Source of the DNA: SVQP01 sp045650025
GTDB lineage: Bacteria; Bacillota; Clostridia; Oscillospirales; CAG-272
Length of the DNA: 35,458 nt
Assembly: GCA_045650025.1 (NCBI GenBank)
Contig: JAZRQR010000045.1
Span: 1 to 35,458 of the forward strand
Reading direction: 5' to 3'
Shown: piece after piece, positions 22,746 through 30,448 of the stretch
How positions within the stretch are numbered: the first letter of the stretch is position 1
Layout of the letters: the number at the start of each line of letters is the position of its first letter
Position numbers and translations under genes: made by a program
The notes under the pieces: generated by a model
Told to the model about the DNA's origin: nothing
The model's database searches: none
Seen by the model: the letters and a program-made list of their open reading frames with translations, nothing else

Positions 22746-24743
22746 TTACGACAACATTTTAAGCAATTCCGCCTCGTCAATGACGGGCACGCCAAGGCTT
22801 TGCGCCTTGGTCAGCTTGCTGCCGGCAGCCTCGCCGGCGACCACGTAGGAGGTTTTCTTGGAAACCGAGCCGGAGGTCTTGCCGCCGGCGGCAACGATCA
22901 ATTTTTCCGCTTCACTGCGTCCCATGGTGGGCAGCGTGCCGGTTAAAACGAAGGTCAAGCCTGCCAGCTTGTCGCCAACAGGGGCGGCAGTCGAGACGGT
23001 CAGTACACCTGCAGCCTCCAAGCGCGCGCAAAGCGCACGGCTCTCGGGGCGCGAGAAGTATTCGACCACGCAATCTGCGGTGATCTTGCCAAAGTCGTCC
23101 AGCTCGCAAAGCTGCTCCGCCGTGGCATCCATGCAGGCTTGCAGCGTGCCAAAGCGGCGCGCAAGCGCGGTTGCCGCTACCTGACCGATATTGCGAATGC
23201 CGAGCGCGAAGATGAGACGCTCCAAGCCGGCGGACTTGGATGCTTCAATCGCCGCAATCAGGTTGGCAGCCGATTTGTCGCCCATGCGCTCCAGTGCAGC
23301 AATCTGCTCGGCTTTCAGCGCGTAAAGATCTGCCGTGTCGTGAATGAGATCGGCGTCAATCAGCGCGTCCACGATCTGCGGCCCAAGTCCGTCAATGTCC
23401 ATGGCGTCCTTGGAGGCAAAATGCTCAATACCGCGTGAAAGCTGCGCAGGGCAGGAGGGGTTGATGCAGCGCACCGCAACCTCGCCCTCGGGCTGCACTA
23501 CCTCGTGGCCGCAGGAGGGACAATGCGTGGGCATGTGGAAGGGGATCTGCGTGCCGTCGCGCTTTTCGGGATGCGCGCACACCACCTCGGGGATAATGTC
23601 GCCGCTCTTTTGCACCGACACTACGTCGCCCAGCATAATGCCGCGCTCGCGGATAAAGTCAATGTTGTGCAGCGTGGCGCGCGAGACGGTCGTGCCTGCC
23701 AGTCTCACGGGGGAGAGCTCGGCGGTGGGGGTCAGCACACCGGTGCGACCGACTTGAATGGTAATCTCGTTGAGCCTTGTCTGCTTTTGCTCGGGCGGGA
23801 ATTTGTACGCTACCGCCCACTTGGGAGTGCTGACGCCCTGTCCGAGCAGGGTGCGCTGGGCAAGGGAATTGACCTTGACCACCACACCGTCAATGTCGTA
23901 AGCCAGATCGTCACGCATAGCGCCGATCTTTTCGATATGGGCAATAATCTCGTCTGCCGTGCGTACCACGGTGCGCATCTTGATGGCAGGAAAGCCGAGA
24001 GCTGCCAGACGATCCAAGGTTTCCATATGGGTTTCGGGGGCGTGCCCGTCGGCATAGAGGTCACCCTCCTGGTAGTTGAATACGAAAATATCCAGGGCGC
24101 GCTGTGCGGTCACCTGGGGATCCAGCTGACGAAGCGAGCCGGCAGCCGCGTTACGGGGATTTGCCATGAGCGCCTCGCCCGCCGCCTCGCGTTTTTGGTT
24201 GATGCGCTCGAATACCGCGCGGGGCATGTAGACCTCACCGCGCACGGTCAGCGTCAGCGGCTCGGGAAGCGTCAGAGGAATCGAGAAAATGGTGCGCACG
24301 TTTTGCGTCACGTCCTCACCCGTCACACCGTCGCCGCGCGTCGCGCCCGTCACCAGCACGCCGTCCCGGTAGATCAGCGAGCAGGACAAGCCGTCGATCT
24401 TGGGCTCTACCGAAAATACGGCGTCGGGCAGCTCTTGGTGCACGCGCGTGACAAAATCGGTCAGCTCGTCGTAGGAAAACACGTCCGAGAGCGAGTCCAT
24501 GCGCACGCGATGGGTCACCTTGGCAAATTTGTCTAAGGGCTTGCCGCCCACGCGCTGCGTGGGGGATGCAGGGTCAAAGTGCTCGGGATGCGCCTGTTCA
24601 AGGGCGAGCAGCTCGTAAAACATGCGGTCGTACTCGTAGTCAGAGATCACGGGCGCGTCGTCCACGTAATAAAGCTTTGCGTGGTGCGCCACCTCTGCAC
24701 GCAGCTGCGTGATTCTATTCAAAATTTCATCGGAATGTGCCAT
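22746..24743 (-). CDS. ligA: NAD-dependent DNA ligase
   Basis: Seals nicks in replication and repair with NAD as cofactor. The 665 residues are the standard length. The Ia/NAD-binding region (HHAKLYYVDDAPVISDYEYD) is followed by the adenylated Lys115 in VEPKIDGLS, then the OB-fold. The four-Cys zinc finger is CPSCGHEVV... RCINPSCPAQ (about residues 407-432). Helix-hairpin-helix repeats (about 450-580) are followed by a C-terminal BRCT domain (about 590-665, GLTFVLTGTLPTMGRSEAEKLI). The start follows CGGAGGA by 5 bases. It has a perfect sigma-A promoter and is divergent from the MATE gene. All parts appear intact. Confidence 0.98.
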   Translation of the reverse strand: MAHSDEILNRITQLRAEVAHHAKLYYVDDAPVISDYEYDRMFYELLALEQAHPEHFDPASPTQRVGGKPLDKFAKVTHRVRMDSLSDVFSYDELTDFVTRVHQELPDAVFSVEPKIDGLSCSLIYRDGVLVTGATRGDGVTGEDVTQNVRTIFSIPLTLPEPLTLTVRGEVYMPRAVFERINQKREAAGEALMANPRNAAAGSLRQLDPQVTAQRALDIFVFNYQEGDLYADGHAPETHMETLDRLAALGFPAIKMRTVVRTADEIIAHIEKIGAMRDDLAYDIDGVVVKVNSLAQRTLLGQGVSTPKWAVAYKFPPEQKQTRLNEITIQVGRTGVLTPTAELSPVRLAGTTVSRATLHNIDFIRERGIMLGDVVSVQKSGDIIPEVVCAHPEKRDGTQIPFHMPTHCPSCGHEVVQPEGEVAVRCINPSCPAQLSRGIEHFASKDAMDIDGLGPQIVDALIDADLIHDTADLYALKAEQIAALERMGDKSAANLIAAIEASKSAGLERLIFALGIRNIGQVAATALARRFGTLQACMDATAEQLCELDDFGKITADCVVEYFSRPESRALCARLEAAGVLTVSTAAPVGDKLAGLTFVLTGTLPTMGRSEAEKLIVAAGGKTSGSVSKKTSYVVAGEAAGSKLTKAQSLGVPVIDEAELLKMLS

Positions 24744-24778
24744 TTCGTCCTCCGAAAATCAAATTTGCATACATCATT

Positions 24779-24807
24779 ATTATACCAAATTTTACGCAAA
24801 ATGTCAA
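24779..24807 (-). promoter_or_regulatory. Consensus sigma-A promoter for ligA
   Basis: On the minus strand, TTGACA (24807-24802), a 17-base spacer and TATAAT (24784-24779). It is back to back with the MATE promoter, 58 bases away. Confidence 0.92.
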
Positions 24808-24865
24808 TGAAAAGCAGGGAATTTATATAGAGGGGTGCGCTTTGTGATTTTCTGTTTTTTAACCC

Positions 24866-24894
24866 TTGACGCGGACAAGATTTTGTTATATAAT
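24866..24894 (+). promoter_or_regulatory. Sigma-A promoter for the MATE gene
   Basis: TTGACG (24866-24871), a 17-base spacer and TATAAT (24889-24894), followed by the AAGGAG ribosome site at 24927. Confidence 0.9.
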
Positions 24895-24942
24895 AAATTT
24901 GAATGTGGACTTTTTGAAGTCGTGTCAAAGGAGTGAAGAAAC

Positions 24943-26400
24943 ATGCTGAAATCGGGCGGTAATATGCGAAAATTCCGCGTGTACGGGCATGAAAAGAAAA
25001 AGGATTATACCCAAGGCCCTATGCTGGGTAAGATCATTCTGTTCATGCTTCCGGTCATGTTTACGGGCATTATCCAGCTGCTGTACAATGCAGCCGATAT
25101 GGTGGTCGTGGGCAACTGGGCAGATAACGCAGACGCGGCGGTGGCTGCGGTTGGTGCGTGCGGTGCGTTGATCAATCTCATCGTCAACCTTTTTATGGGG
25201 CTTTCTGTCGGCGCGGGCGTTGCCGTAGCGCAAAAGATCGGTGCGGGCGACCATGATGGCGTTTCCAAGGTGGTACATACCGCTATTCTGACCTCGGTGT
25301 TTACCGGTATCGCGGTGGGCATTTTCGGCTTCTTTATGGCAAGGCCCCTGCTTGTGCTCATGGGTACGCAGGAGGAGGTGCTGGTGGAAGCGGCACCCTA
25401 TATGCGCGCGTATTTCGTGGGCATTCCCGCATGCATGGTATATAACTATGCGGCAAGCATTCTGCGCTCCAAGGGCGACTCCAAGAACCCCTTGATCTTC
25501 CTGACTCTTTCGGGTCTTGCAAACGTATTTTTGAACCTCATCTTTGTCAGCGTGTTCCACATGGGCGCGGTTGGTGTTGGTATTGCAACCGCGGTAGCAC
25601 AGTATATTGCCATGGCAATGGTGCTGCACCATATGGTCAATTTGGATGATGATTGTAAGCTGAGCTTCTCCAAGCTGGGCATTGATAAGGCGGCACTTAA
25701 AAAGATGCTGCGCATCGGTCTGCCCGCAGGTCTGCAGGCAACCTTCTTCTCGCTGTCTAATACGCTGATCCAAAGCACGGTCAACACCTATCCCACCGTC
25801 GTACAGACGGGTAACACCACGGCGGGTAACATTGAGGGCTTTGTGTATATCTCCATGAACGCCTGCTATCATGCCGCCCTGACCTTTGTCGGTCAGAACA
25901 CGGGAGCGAAGAAGTACGACCGCGTGCTGCGTGCGTCTCTGATCTGTCTGGGTCTTGTTACGGTGGTTGGACTTGGTATGTCCTCTCTGATCTACCTCAA
26001 CGGCGCGGCGCTGATTTCGATCTACCGCCCCGGTCAGCCCGAGGTTGTGGCTGCGGGCATGACAAGACTTTCGGTCATTTGCGTGACCTATTTCCTGTGC
26101 GGCATTATGGACGTGGGCAGCGGCATCATGCGCGGTATGGGCAAATCGTTCTTGCCAATGGGTGTCTCGCTGGTCGGCTCTTGCGTGTTCCGCATTGTGT
26201 GGATCCTCTTGCTTTGCCCCGGCTTCCCCGCGCCCATCGAAACGCTGTATTGGTCGTATCCCATTTCCTGGATCCTGACCGCAGGCGTGCACCTGATTTG
26301 CTGCGTGTGCACATGGACGCACCGCGTGCGCAAATTAAAGCGCGAGCAGGCAGAAAACGAGGCACTGCCCGAGCCTGCCGAAGAGGCGGCACAGGCATAA
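24943..26400 (+). CDS. MATE family efflux transporter
   Basis: An integral membrane antiporter of 485 residues that exports organic cations or drugs in exchange for Na+ or H+. It shows the usual twelve hydrophobic segments in two related halves. The first half starts at GPMLGKIILFMLPVMFTGIIQLLYNAADMVVVGNW, written here only to mark the MATE signature at residues 26-60; it continues with FMGLSVGAGVAVAQKIGAGD. The second half opens at LRIGLPAGLQATFFSLSNTL and contains TLIQSTVNTYP and TFVGQNTGAKKYDRV. The C-terminal tail is short and acidic (PEPAEEAAQA). It stands alone with its own promoter and terminator. A second ATG at 24964 is possible, but 24943 fits the ribosome site better. Confidence 0.95.
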   Translation: MLKSGGNMRKFRVYGHEKKKDYTQGPMLGKIILFMLPVMFTGIIQLLYNAADMVVVGNWADNADAAVAAVGACGALINLIVNLFMGLSVGAGVAVAQKIGAGDHDGVSKVVHTAILTSVFTGIAVGIFGFFMARPLLVLMGTQEEVLVEAAPYMRAYFVGIPACMVYNYAASILRSKGDSKNPLIFLTLSGLANVFLNLIFVSVFHMGAVGVGIATAVAQYIAMAMVLHHMVNLDDDCKLSFSKLGIDKAALKKMLRIGLPAGLQATFFSLSNTLIQSTVNTYPTVVQTGNTTAGNIEGFVYISMNACYHAALTFVGQNTGAKKYDRVLRASLICLGLVTVVGLGMSSLIYLNGAALISIYRPGQPEVVAAGMTRLSVICVTYFLCGIMDVGSGIMRGMGKSFLPMGVSLVGSCVFRIVWILLLCPGFPAPIETLYWSYPISWILTAGVHLICCVCTWTHRVRKLKREQAENEALPEPAEEAAQA

Positions 26401-26426
26401 TCTACCCTATGTGGGAGCAGAAAAAT

Positions 26427-26469
26427 AGCAGGAAATTGTTCAATTTTGAGCAGATTCCTGCTTTTTTTA
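26427..26469 (+). terminator. Terminator after the MATE gene
   Basis: AGCAGGAA (26427-26434) pairs with TTCCTGCT (26455-26462) around a 20-base loop, followed by TTTTTTTAT. Confidence 0.87.
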
Positions 26470-26517
26470 TATGATTGTCGCAGTTTCCGTTGTCGCATTT
26501 TGGTCATAAACCCTTTC

Positions 26518-26779
26518 TATTCGCGCTCTCCCCCCTGCGCTTGGATCAAGCCTGCGCCCGCTGTCCCCCCTCCCGGAGGGGGGCTATGTAGTTGGTCTGC
26601 TCATTCTTTTTTAGTTGACCGCTGAAATATCGGTTTTCACGCAGATTTCGGTTAATCAAGTTACCGTTGACGGTTGAGTGTCGGTTTGGAAGGGCGCGAT
26701 GCTGCTATCAAAGCCCCCCTCCGGGAGGGGGGACAGCGGGCGCAGGCTTGATCCAAGCGCAGGGGGGAGAGCGCGAATA
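26518..26779. repeat. Perfect 68-bp inverted repeat with 126-bp spacer
   Basis: The left arm (26518-26585) and right arm (26712-26779) are exact reverse complements over 68 bases, with no mismatch. Each arm also folds on itself through two smaller palindromes: a C-run/G-run hairpin with core CTCCCGGAG, and GCTTG-GAT-CAAGC. The 126-base spacer (26586-26711) has no open frame of note and four CGGTT motifs (26631, 26649, 26671, 26682). It lies in the 539-base gap between the MATE terminator and the HD gene, which holds no gene. It could be a pair of head-to-head palindromic repeats, a MITE-like element or an invertible segment. Confidence 0.95.
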
Positions 26780-26876
26780 CAAATAGTTTTTGCGCGTTAT
26801 ATTACGTGATTTTCCATTATGCTTAACTTAATAACATTGCCCATAGGGAAGGCTCCTTTTTTACATCAAAACCCCC

Positions 26877-26905
26877 TTTACATTTTGCAAAAACTATGCT
26901 AAAAT
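26877..26905 (+). promoter_or_regulatory. Sigma-A promoter for the HD-deoD-deoB-cdd genes
   Basis: TTTACA (26877-26882), a 17-base spacer and TAAAAT (26900-26905). The -10 covers an in-frame ATG at 26904, so translation must begin later, at 26940. Confidence 0.83.
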
Positions 26906-26939
26906 GAATATGGAATACAATGCAAAACGGGAGGCTATC

Positions 26940-27542
26940 ATGCAACTGCACGAGGATAAACAGAAATTTTTAGAAATCTATAACAAGTATATCAAGAGAG
27001 AGGGCGCGGACAAGCTGCTGGCGTTCCTGGACTCCGAGGGCAGCGACTTTTTTACCGCTCCCGCAAGCACGCGCTATCATGGCAACTTTGAAGGTGGACT
27101 TCTGCGCCATAGCCTGAACGTGTACGAGTGCTTAAAGGATATTCTTGACCGCCCCCGTGTCAAGGAGCTCTACGGCATTTCCTATTCGGAGGAGAGCATT
27201 GCCATTGCGGCGCTTTTGCACGACGTGTGCAAGGTCAACTTCTACAAGACCTCGTTCCGTAACGTCAAGAACGAGTTTGGCAAGTGGGAGAGCGTGCCGT
27301 ATTACACCATTGAGGATAATCTGCCCTACGGACACGGCGAAAAGTCGGTGTATATCGTATCGGGCTATATGAGATTGACGCGCGACGAGGCGTTTGCCAT
27401 CCGTTATCACATGGGCTTTTCGGGCAACGAGGATCCCGGTAACGTGGGCAAGGCTTTGGAAATGTTCCCGCTTGCATACGCGCTTTGCATGGCGGATATG
27501 GAGGCTGCATACTTTATGGAGGGCAGCCCCGAAAAGCTGTAA
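26940..27542 (+). CDS. HD-domain phosphohydrolase
   Basis: A 200-residue protein with a single HD metal-binding domain. Candidate ligands are His47 (RYHGNFEGGLLRH), His57 (LRHSLN), the His94-Asp95 pair in LLHDVCKVN, His132 (YGHGEKS) and the Asp in CMADMEA. Proteins of this size in Clostridia are usually annotated only as HD hydrolases. The order of motifs recalls the C-terminal part of YhaM-type 3'-5' exoribonucleases but without its OB-fold. The start at 26940 follows GGGAGG by 6 bases. deoD begins 39 bases after its stop without an obvious promoter, so it may be the first gene of the nucleoside salvage operon, suggesting a nucleotide or nucleoside phosphate substrate (inference). Confidence 0.85.
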   Translation: MQLHEDKQKFLEIYNKYIKREGADKLLAFLDSEGSDFFTAPASTRYHGNFEGGLLRHSLNVYECLKDILDRPRVKELYGISYSEESIAIAALLHDVCKVNFYKTSFRNVKNEFGKWESVPYYTIEDNLPYGHGEKSVYIVSGYMRLTRDEAFAIRYHMGFSGNEDPGNVGKALEMFPLAYALCMADMEAAYFMEGSPEKL

Positions 27543-27581
27543 TTTGTAATTAAAATCAGAACAAATAAAGGAGAAACGATT

Positions 27582-28316
27582 ATGTCTGACAAGCCTTATC
27601 CTACCCCTCATATAAACGCAAAGCCTGAGGACTTTGCAAAGACCGTGCTGATGCCCGGTGACCCCAAGAGAAGCGAATTTATTGCCAAGACCTTCCTTGA
27701 CAACCCCGTGCTGGTCAACGACGTGCGCGGTGTGCACGGTTACACCGGTACTTATAAGGGCACGCCCGTATCGGTCATGGCAAGCGGCATGGGTATGCCC
27801 GCTATCGGCATTTATTCTTACGAGCTGTTCAACTTCTTTGGCGTTGAGAATATCATCCGCGTAGGCTCTGCAGGCTCGATGCAGGAGAACATTCACATCC
27901 GTGACGTGGTGTTCGGTCAGGCTGCATGCACCAACAGTCATTTTGCAGACCAGTTCCATATGCCCGGTCTGATGGCTCCCATTGCGGACTACACGCTGCT
28001 CAAGACCGCCATCGAGCAGGCAGAAAAGCTGGGCGTGCGCTACCACGTCGGCAACCTGCTTTCCTCGGATATTTTCTATAACGACGATCCCGCCGACGGC
28101 ATGAAGTGGGCAAAGATGGGCGTTATGGCAGTGGAAATGGAGGCAGCTGCGCTGTACCTCAACGCGGCACGCGCAGGCAAGAGAGCGCTGGCTCTGTGCA
28201 CCATTTCGGATAGCCTTGTTACCCATGAGCTGACCACCGCAGAGGAGCGCCAGAACTCCTTTACCCAGATGATGGAGATCGCGCTGGATACCGCTGTGGA
28301 GATGGCGAAAAAATGA
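27582..28316 (+). CDS. deoD: Purine-nucleoside phosphorylase (DeoD type)
   Basis: Splits purine (deoxy)ribonucleosides with phosphate into base and pentose 1-phosphate. The 244-residue protein matches the hexameric bacterial class: PHINAKPEDFAKTVLMPGDP, the phosphate site around the GMGMPAIGIYSYEL and RVGSAGSM motifs, the ribose-binding VEMEAAALY, and ISDSLVT carrying the catalytic Asp. The start follows AAAGGAG by 7 bases. It is coupled to deoB by an ATGA overlap, so its ribose or deoxyribose 1-phosphate product passes directly to the next enzyme. Confidence 0.97.
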   Translation: MSDKPYPTPHINAKPEDFAKTVLMPGDPKRSEFIAKTFLDNPVLVNDVRGVHGYTGTYKGTPVSVMASGMGMPAIGIYSYELFNFFGVENIIRVGSAGSMQENIHIRDVVFGQAACTNSHFADQFHMPGLMAPIADYTLLKTAIEQAEKLGVRYHVGNLLSSDIFYNDDPADGMKWAKMGVMAVEMEAAALYLNAARAGKRALALCTISDSLVTHELTTAEERQNSFTQMMEIALDTAVEMAKK

Positions 28317-29470
28317 GCAAACGCGTATTTTTGATCGTTTTAGATAGCTTTGGCATCGGCGCGTGCCCCGATAGCGAGTCGTTTGGCGACTTTGGCGTCA
28401 ATACGCTGGAATCGGTGTACAAGACGGGCGAGCTGCACCTGCCCAATATGCAAAGGCTGGGACTTGGCAATATTGACGGTGTGAGCTGCCTTGCTGCCGA
28501 TCCGGCACCCATCGGCTCGTATGCAAGATTGCAGGAAAAGTCTATGGGCAAGGATACCACCATTGGTCACTGGGAGCTGATGGGCTTGGTGTCCGAAAAT
28601 CCGCTGCCCACCTATCCCGAGGGATTCCCCGAGGAGGTGCTCGCACCCTTCCGCGCGGCTACCGGCAGGGGCGTGCTGTGCAATAAGCCCTATTCGGGCA
28701 CGGATGTCATTCGTGACTTTGGACAGCAGCATATCGATTCGGGCGACCTGATCGTCTATACCTCTGCGGACAGCGTGTTCCAGATCGCGGCGCACGAGGA
28801 TATTGTGCCGCTGGAAACGCTTTATGAATATTGCCACATCGCGCGCAAGCTGCTGGTGGGCAAGCATGGCGCAGGCAGAGTGATTGCGCGTCCGTTTGTG
28901 GGCGAGCATCCGAATTTCACTCGTTCAAGCGGCAGACACGACTATTCGCTCGAGCCGCCCGCGGCTACGCTGATGGACCGCATGAAGCAGGCAGGGCTTG
29001 ACGTCAAGGCAGTTGGCAAGATCAACGACATTTTTGCAGGCAAGGGCGCGACCGACGTGTACTACACGGGTCCCAACCAAAAGGGCATGGTCACTGCCGC
29101 CGAGCTGCAGGGCGAGGATTTCAACGGTCTGTGCTTTATCAACCTGGTGGACTTTGACATGGTGTACGGTCACCGCCGCGACGCGGCAGGATACGCACGC
29201 GCGCTGAACGAGTTTGACGCATTCCTTGGCGATTTTATGGCGAACATGCGCGAGGATGACGTGCTGATGGTCACGGCTGACCACGGCTGCGACCCCGGAT
29301 ATACCAAGACCACCGACCACACAAGAGAATACGTACCGCTGCTGGTGTACAAGAAGGGCATGGAGAGCAAAAACTTAGGCACCGTGCTTGGCTTTGACAG
29401 CGTGGCTGCCACCATTGCCGCCATGTTCTCCATTGACGGCGTGAGCGGAAACGTACTGGAGGGCTGCTGA
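28313..29470 (+). CDS. deoB: Phosphopentomutase
   Basis: Converts (deoxy)ribose 1-phosphate to the 5-phosphate. The 385-residue protein is of the metal-dependent alkaline-phosphatase-like family. Metal motifs are VLDSFGIGACPDS (Asp11), DTTIGHWELMG (bearing the phosphorylated Thr region), FVGEHPNFTR, NLVDFDMVYGHRRD and VTADHGCDPG. It lies between deoD (4-base overlap) and cdd (1-base gap). No deoxyribose-phosphate aldolase gene is nearby, so the final step to acetaldehyde and glyceraldehyde 3-phosphate would have to be encoded elsewhere. Confidence 0.98.
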   Translation: MSKRVFLIVLDSFGIGACPDSESFGDFGVNTLESVYKTGELHLPNMQRLGLGNIDGVSCLAADPAPIGSYARLQEKSMGKDTTIGHWELMGLVSENPLPTYPEGFPEEVLAPFRAATGRGVLCNKPYSGTDVIRDFGQQHIDSGDLIVYTSADSVFQIAAHEDIVPLETLYEYCHIARKLLVGKHGAGRVIARPFVGEHPNFTRSSGRHDYSLEPPAATLMDRMKQAGLDVKAVGKINDIFAGKGATDVYYTGPNQKGMVTAAELQGEDFNGLCFINLVDFDMVYGHRRDAAGYARALNEFDAFLGDFMANMREDDVLMVTADHGCDPGYTKTTDHTREYVPLLVYKKGMESKNLGTVLGFDSVAATIAAMFSIDGVSGNVLEGC

Positions 29471-29471
29471 T

Positions 29472-29882
29472 ATGACACCCGAAAAGCTGATAGAAATGGC
29501 GATTGAGGCAAGAAAGTCTGCCTACGCGCCCTATTCGGGCTATCGCGTAGGTGCGGCGCTGCTGACAAAGTCGGGCAAGGTGTATATGGGCTGCAACATT
29601 GAAAACGCGTCCTATACGCCCACCGTATGCGCGGAGCGCGTGGCGGTATTCAAGGCGGTCAGCGAGGGCGAGACGGAATTTGAAGCCATTGCAGTCTGCG
29701 GCGGCAATAAAGAGGAGATTGAGGGTGGATTCCCGCCTTGCGGCGTATGCCGACAGGTGCTGCGCGAGTTCTGCAATCCCGATGCGTTCAAGGTGTACCT
29801 GATCGAGCAGGGAGGCGCGTACAAAACGGTCACGCTTGCCGAGCTGTTGCCTTACGGATTTGGACCGGATTATATGAATTAA
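29472..29882 (+). CDS. cdd: Cytidine deaminase
   Basis: Deaminates cytidine and deoxycytidine to uridine and deoxyuridine. The 136-residue tetrameric-type enzyme has the zinc site Cys53-Ala-Glu55 (TVCAERVA) and PPCGVCRQ with Cys90 and Cys93. GCNIENASY is the nucleoside-binding strand. It starts one base after the deoB stop, so it is translationally coupled and completes the HD-deoD-deoB-cdd unit. No standard terminator follows directly; a GC palindrome at 29886-29905 lacks a T-run, and the first T-tract hairpin is near 30176. Confidence 0.97.
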   Translation: MTPEKLIEMAIEARKSAYAPYSGYRVGAALLTKSGKVYMGCNIENASYTPTVCAERVAVFKAVSEGETEFEAIAVCGGNKEEIEGGFPPCGVCRQVLREFCNPDAFKVYLIEQGGAYKTVTLAELLPYGFGPDYMN

Positions 29883-29885
29883 CCA

Positions 29886-29905
29886 TAGGCGCGCAGGCGC
29901 GCCTA
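29886..29905. repeat. GC-rich palindromic unit after cdd
   Basis: TAGGCGCG (29886-29893), loop CAGG and CGCGCCTA (29898-29905) form a perfect stem 3 bases after the cdd stop. It has the same placing and shape as the GTAGGGGCG unit elsewhere, with different stem bases. Confidence 0.6.
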
Positions 29906-29906
29906 C

Positions 29907-30160
29907 GATGAAAAGTTTTCGCCCGCCTTTTTCAGAAAGGCATGGTGGCGTGTGAATGTTGTCATGCTTTCGAGTGCTTCTGACGCCACCCTGATGTTGG
30001 ACTTCTGCGAAGTCCAACATCTAAAACTCAACCGGCGCGTAGCCCTCGTCGCCTCCGCAGAGTCGAAACTCTCAAAACGCCGTTTTCATTTGCGAAGCAA
30101 ATATGTTCTTCTTTTGCGCCTACTTGCACAAAAAAGAACGGAAACGGTCTACTCACATAA
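29907..30160 (+). repeat. Structured mosaic intergenic repeat, copy 3
   Basis: Stem A is GCCTTT/AAAGGC (29925-29930 with 29936-29941, loop TTCAG). The extra module has GGTGGCGT/ACGCCACC (29944-29951 with 29983-29990) and a 13-bp perfect stem GATGTTGGACTTC (29993-30005) with 30009-30021. Stem C has loop CCGCAG (30055-30060) and one mismatch. Stem D is 30105-30116 with 30129-30139, with one bulge. An insertion with its own ATTTGC/GCAAAT hairpin lies before D. No gene is seen here. Confidence 0.83.
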
Positions 30161-30175
30161 ACCCATAACAAAAAA

Positions 30176-30212
30176 GGAGAAAACCCCACTTGTGGTTTTC
30201 TCCCTCTTTTTT
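30176..30212. terminator. Hairpin with T-run between repeat copies 3 and 4
   Basis: GGAGAAAACC (30176-30185) pairs with GGTTTTCTCC (30194-30203), followed by CTCTTTTTT. A-run on the left. It could end read-through from cdd and act in both directions. Confidence 0.8.
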
Positions 30213-30353
30213 GCCAAAGGCAAAAAATTCACCCTCTTTCGGGCGCTTTGGGGCGATAGGGGATGTTTCGTGCTCTGCGGAGCACGACTTGGGACGCTGT
30301 CCCAAGACCCTGCGAGCTTTTGAAAAAGCTCGACCAAAACTTTTATCCTGTTA
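30204..30353 (-). repeat. Structured mosaic intergenic repeat, copy 4 (inverted)
   Basis: Read on the minus strand it aligns closely with copy 1. Stem A is CGAGCTTT/AAAGCTCG (30325-30332 with 30313-30320, loop TTCA). Stem B is CTTGGGAC/GTCCCAAG (30299-30306 with 30288-30295). Stem C is TCGTGCT/AGCACGA (30281-30287 with 30268-30274, loop CCGCAG). A TTTTTTGCC/GGCAAAAAA hairpin (30207-30227) takes the place of stem D. Stems A, B and C all differ from copy 1 by paired changes. Confidence 0.85.
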
Positions 30354-30369
30354 AAGTCGTCCGTGTGGC

Positions 30370-30398
30370 TTGACTTTACCTTGTCTTTGTAGTATAAT
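30370..30398 (+). promoter_or_regulatory. Sigma-A promoter for mreB-pepD
   Basis: TTGACT (30370-30375), a 17-base spacer and TATAAT (30393-30398). It lies directly after repeat copy 4. Confidence 0.9.
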
Positions 30399-30448
30399 TA
30401 TCTTGGATGTTTGTATACACCTATCAAATCCCCCAGGAGGATCGATTT

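Noticed and set aside
26586..26711. Promoter inside the spacer of the inverted repeat, as in phase-variable switches
   Set aside because: No -35/-10 pair with 16 to 18 base spacing is convincing on either strand, so promoter inversion stays only a possibility.
26586..26711. CGGTT motifs at 26631, 26649, 26671 and 26682 as operator repeats or CRISPR
   Set aside because: The motif is only five bases with uneven spacing (18, 22, 11); this may be chance.
29952..30323. Possible small protein inside the repeats between cdd and mreB
   Set aside because: The frame runs through several conserved hairpins and a terminator, and the translation simply follows the repeat sequence.
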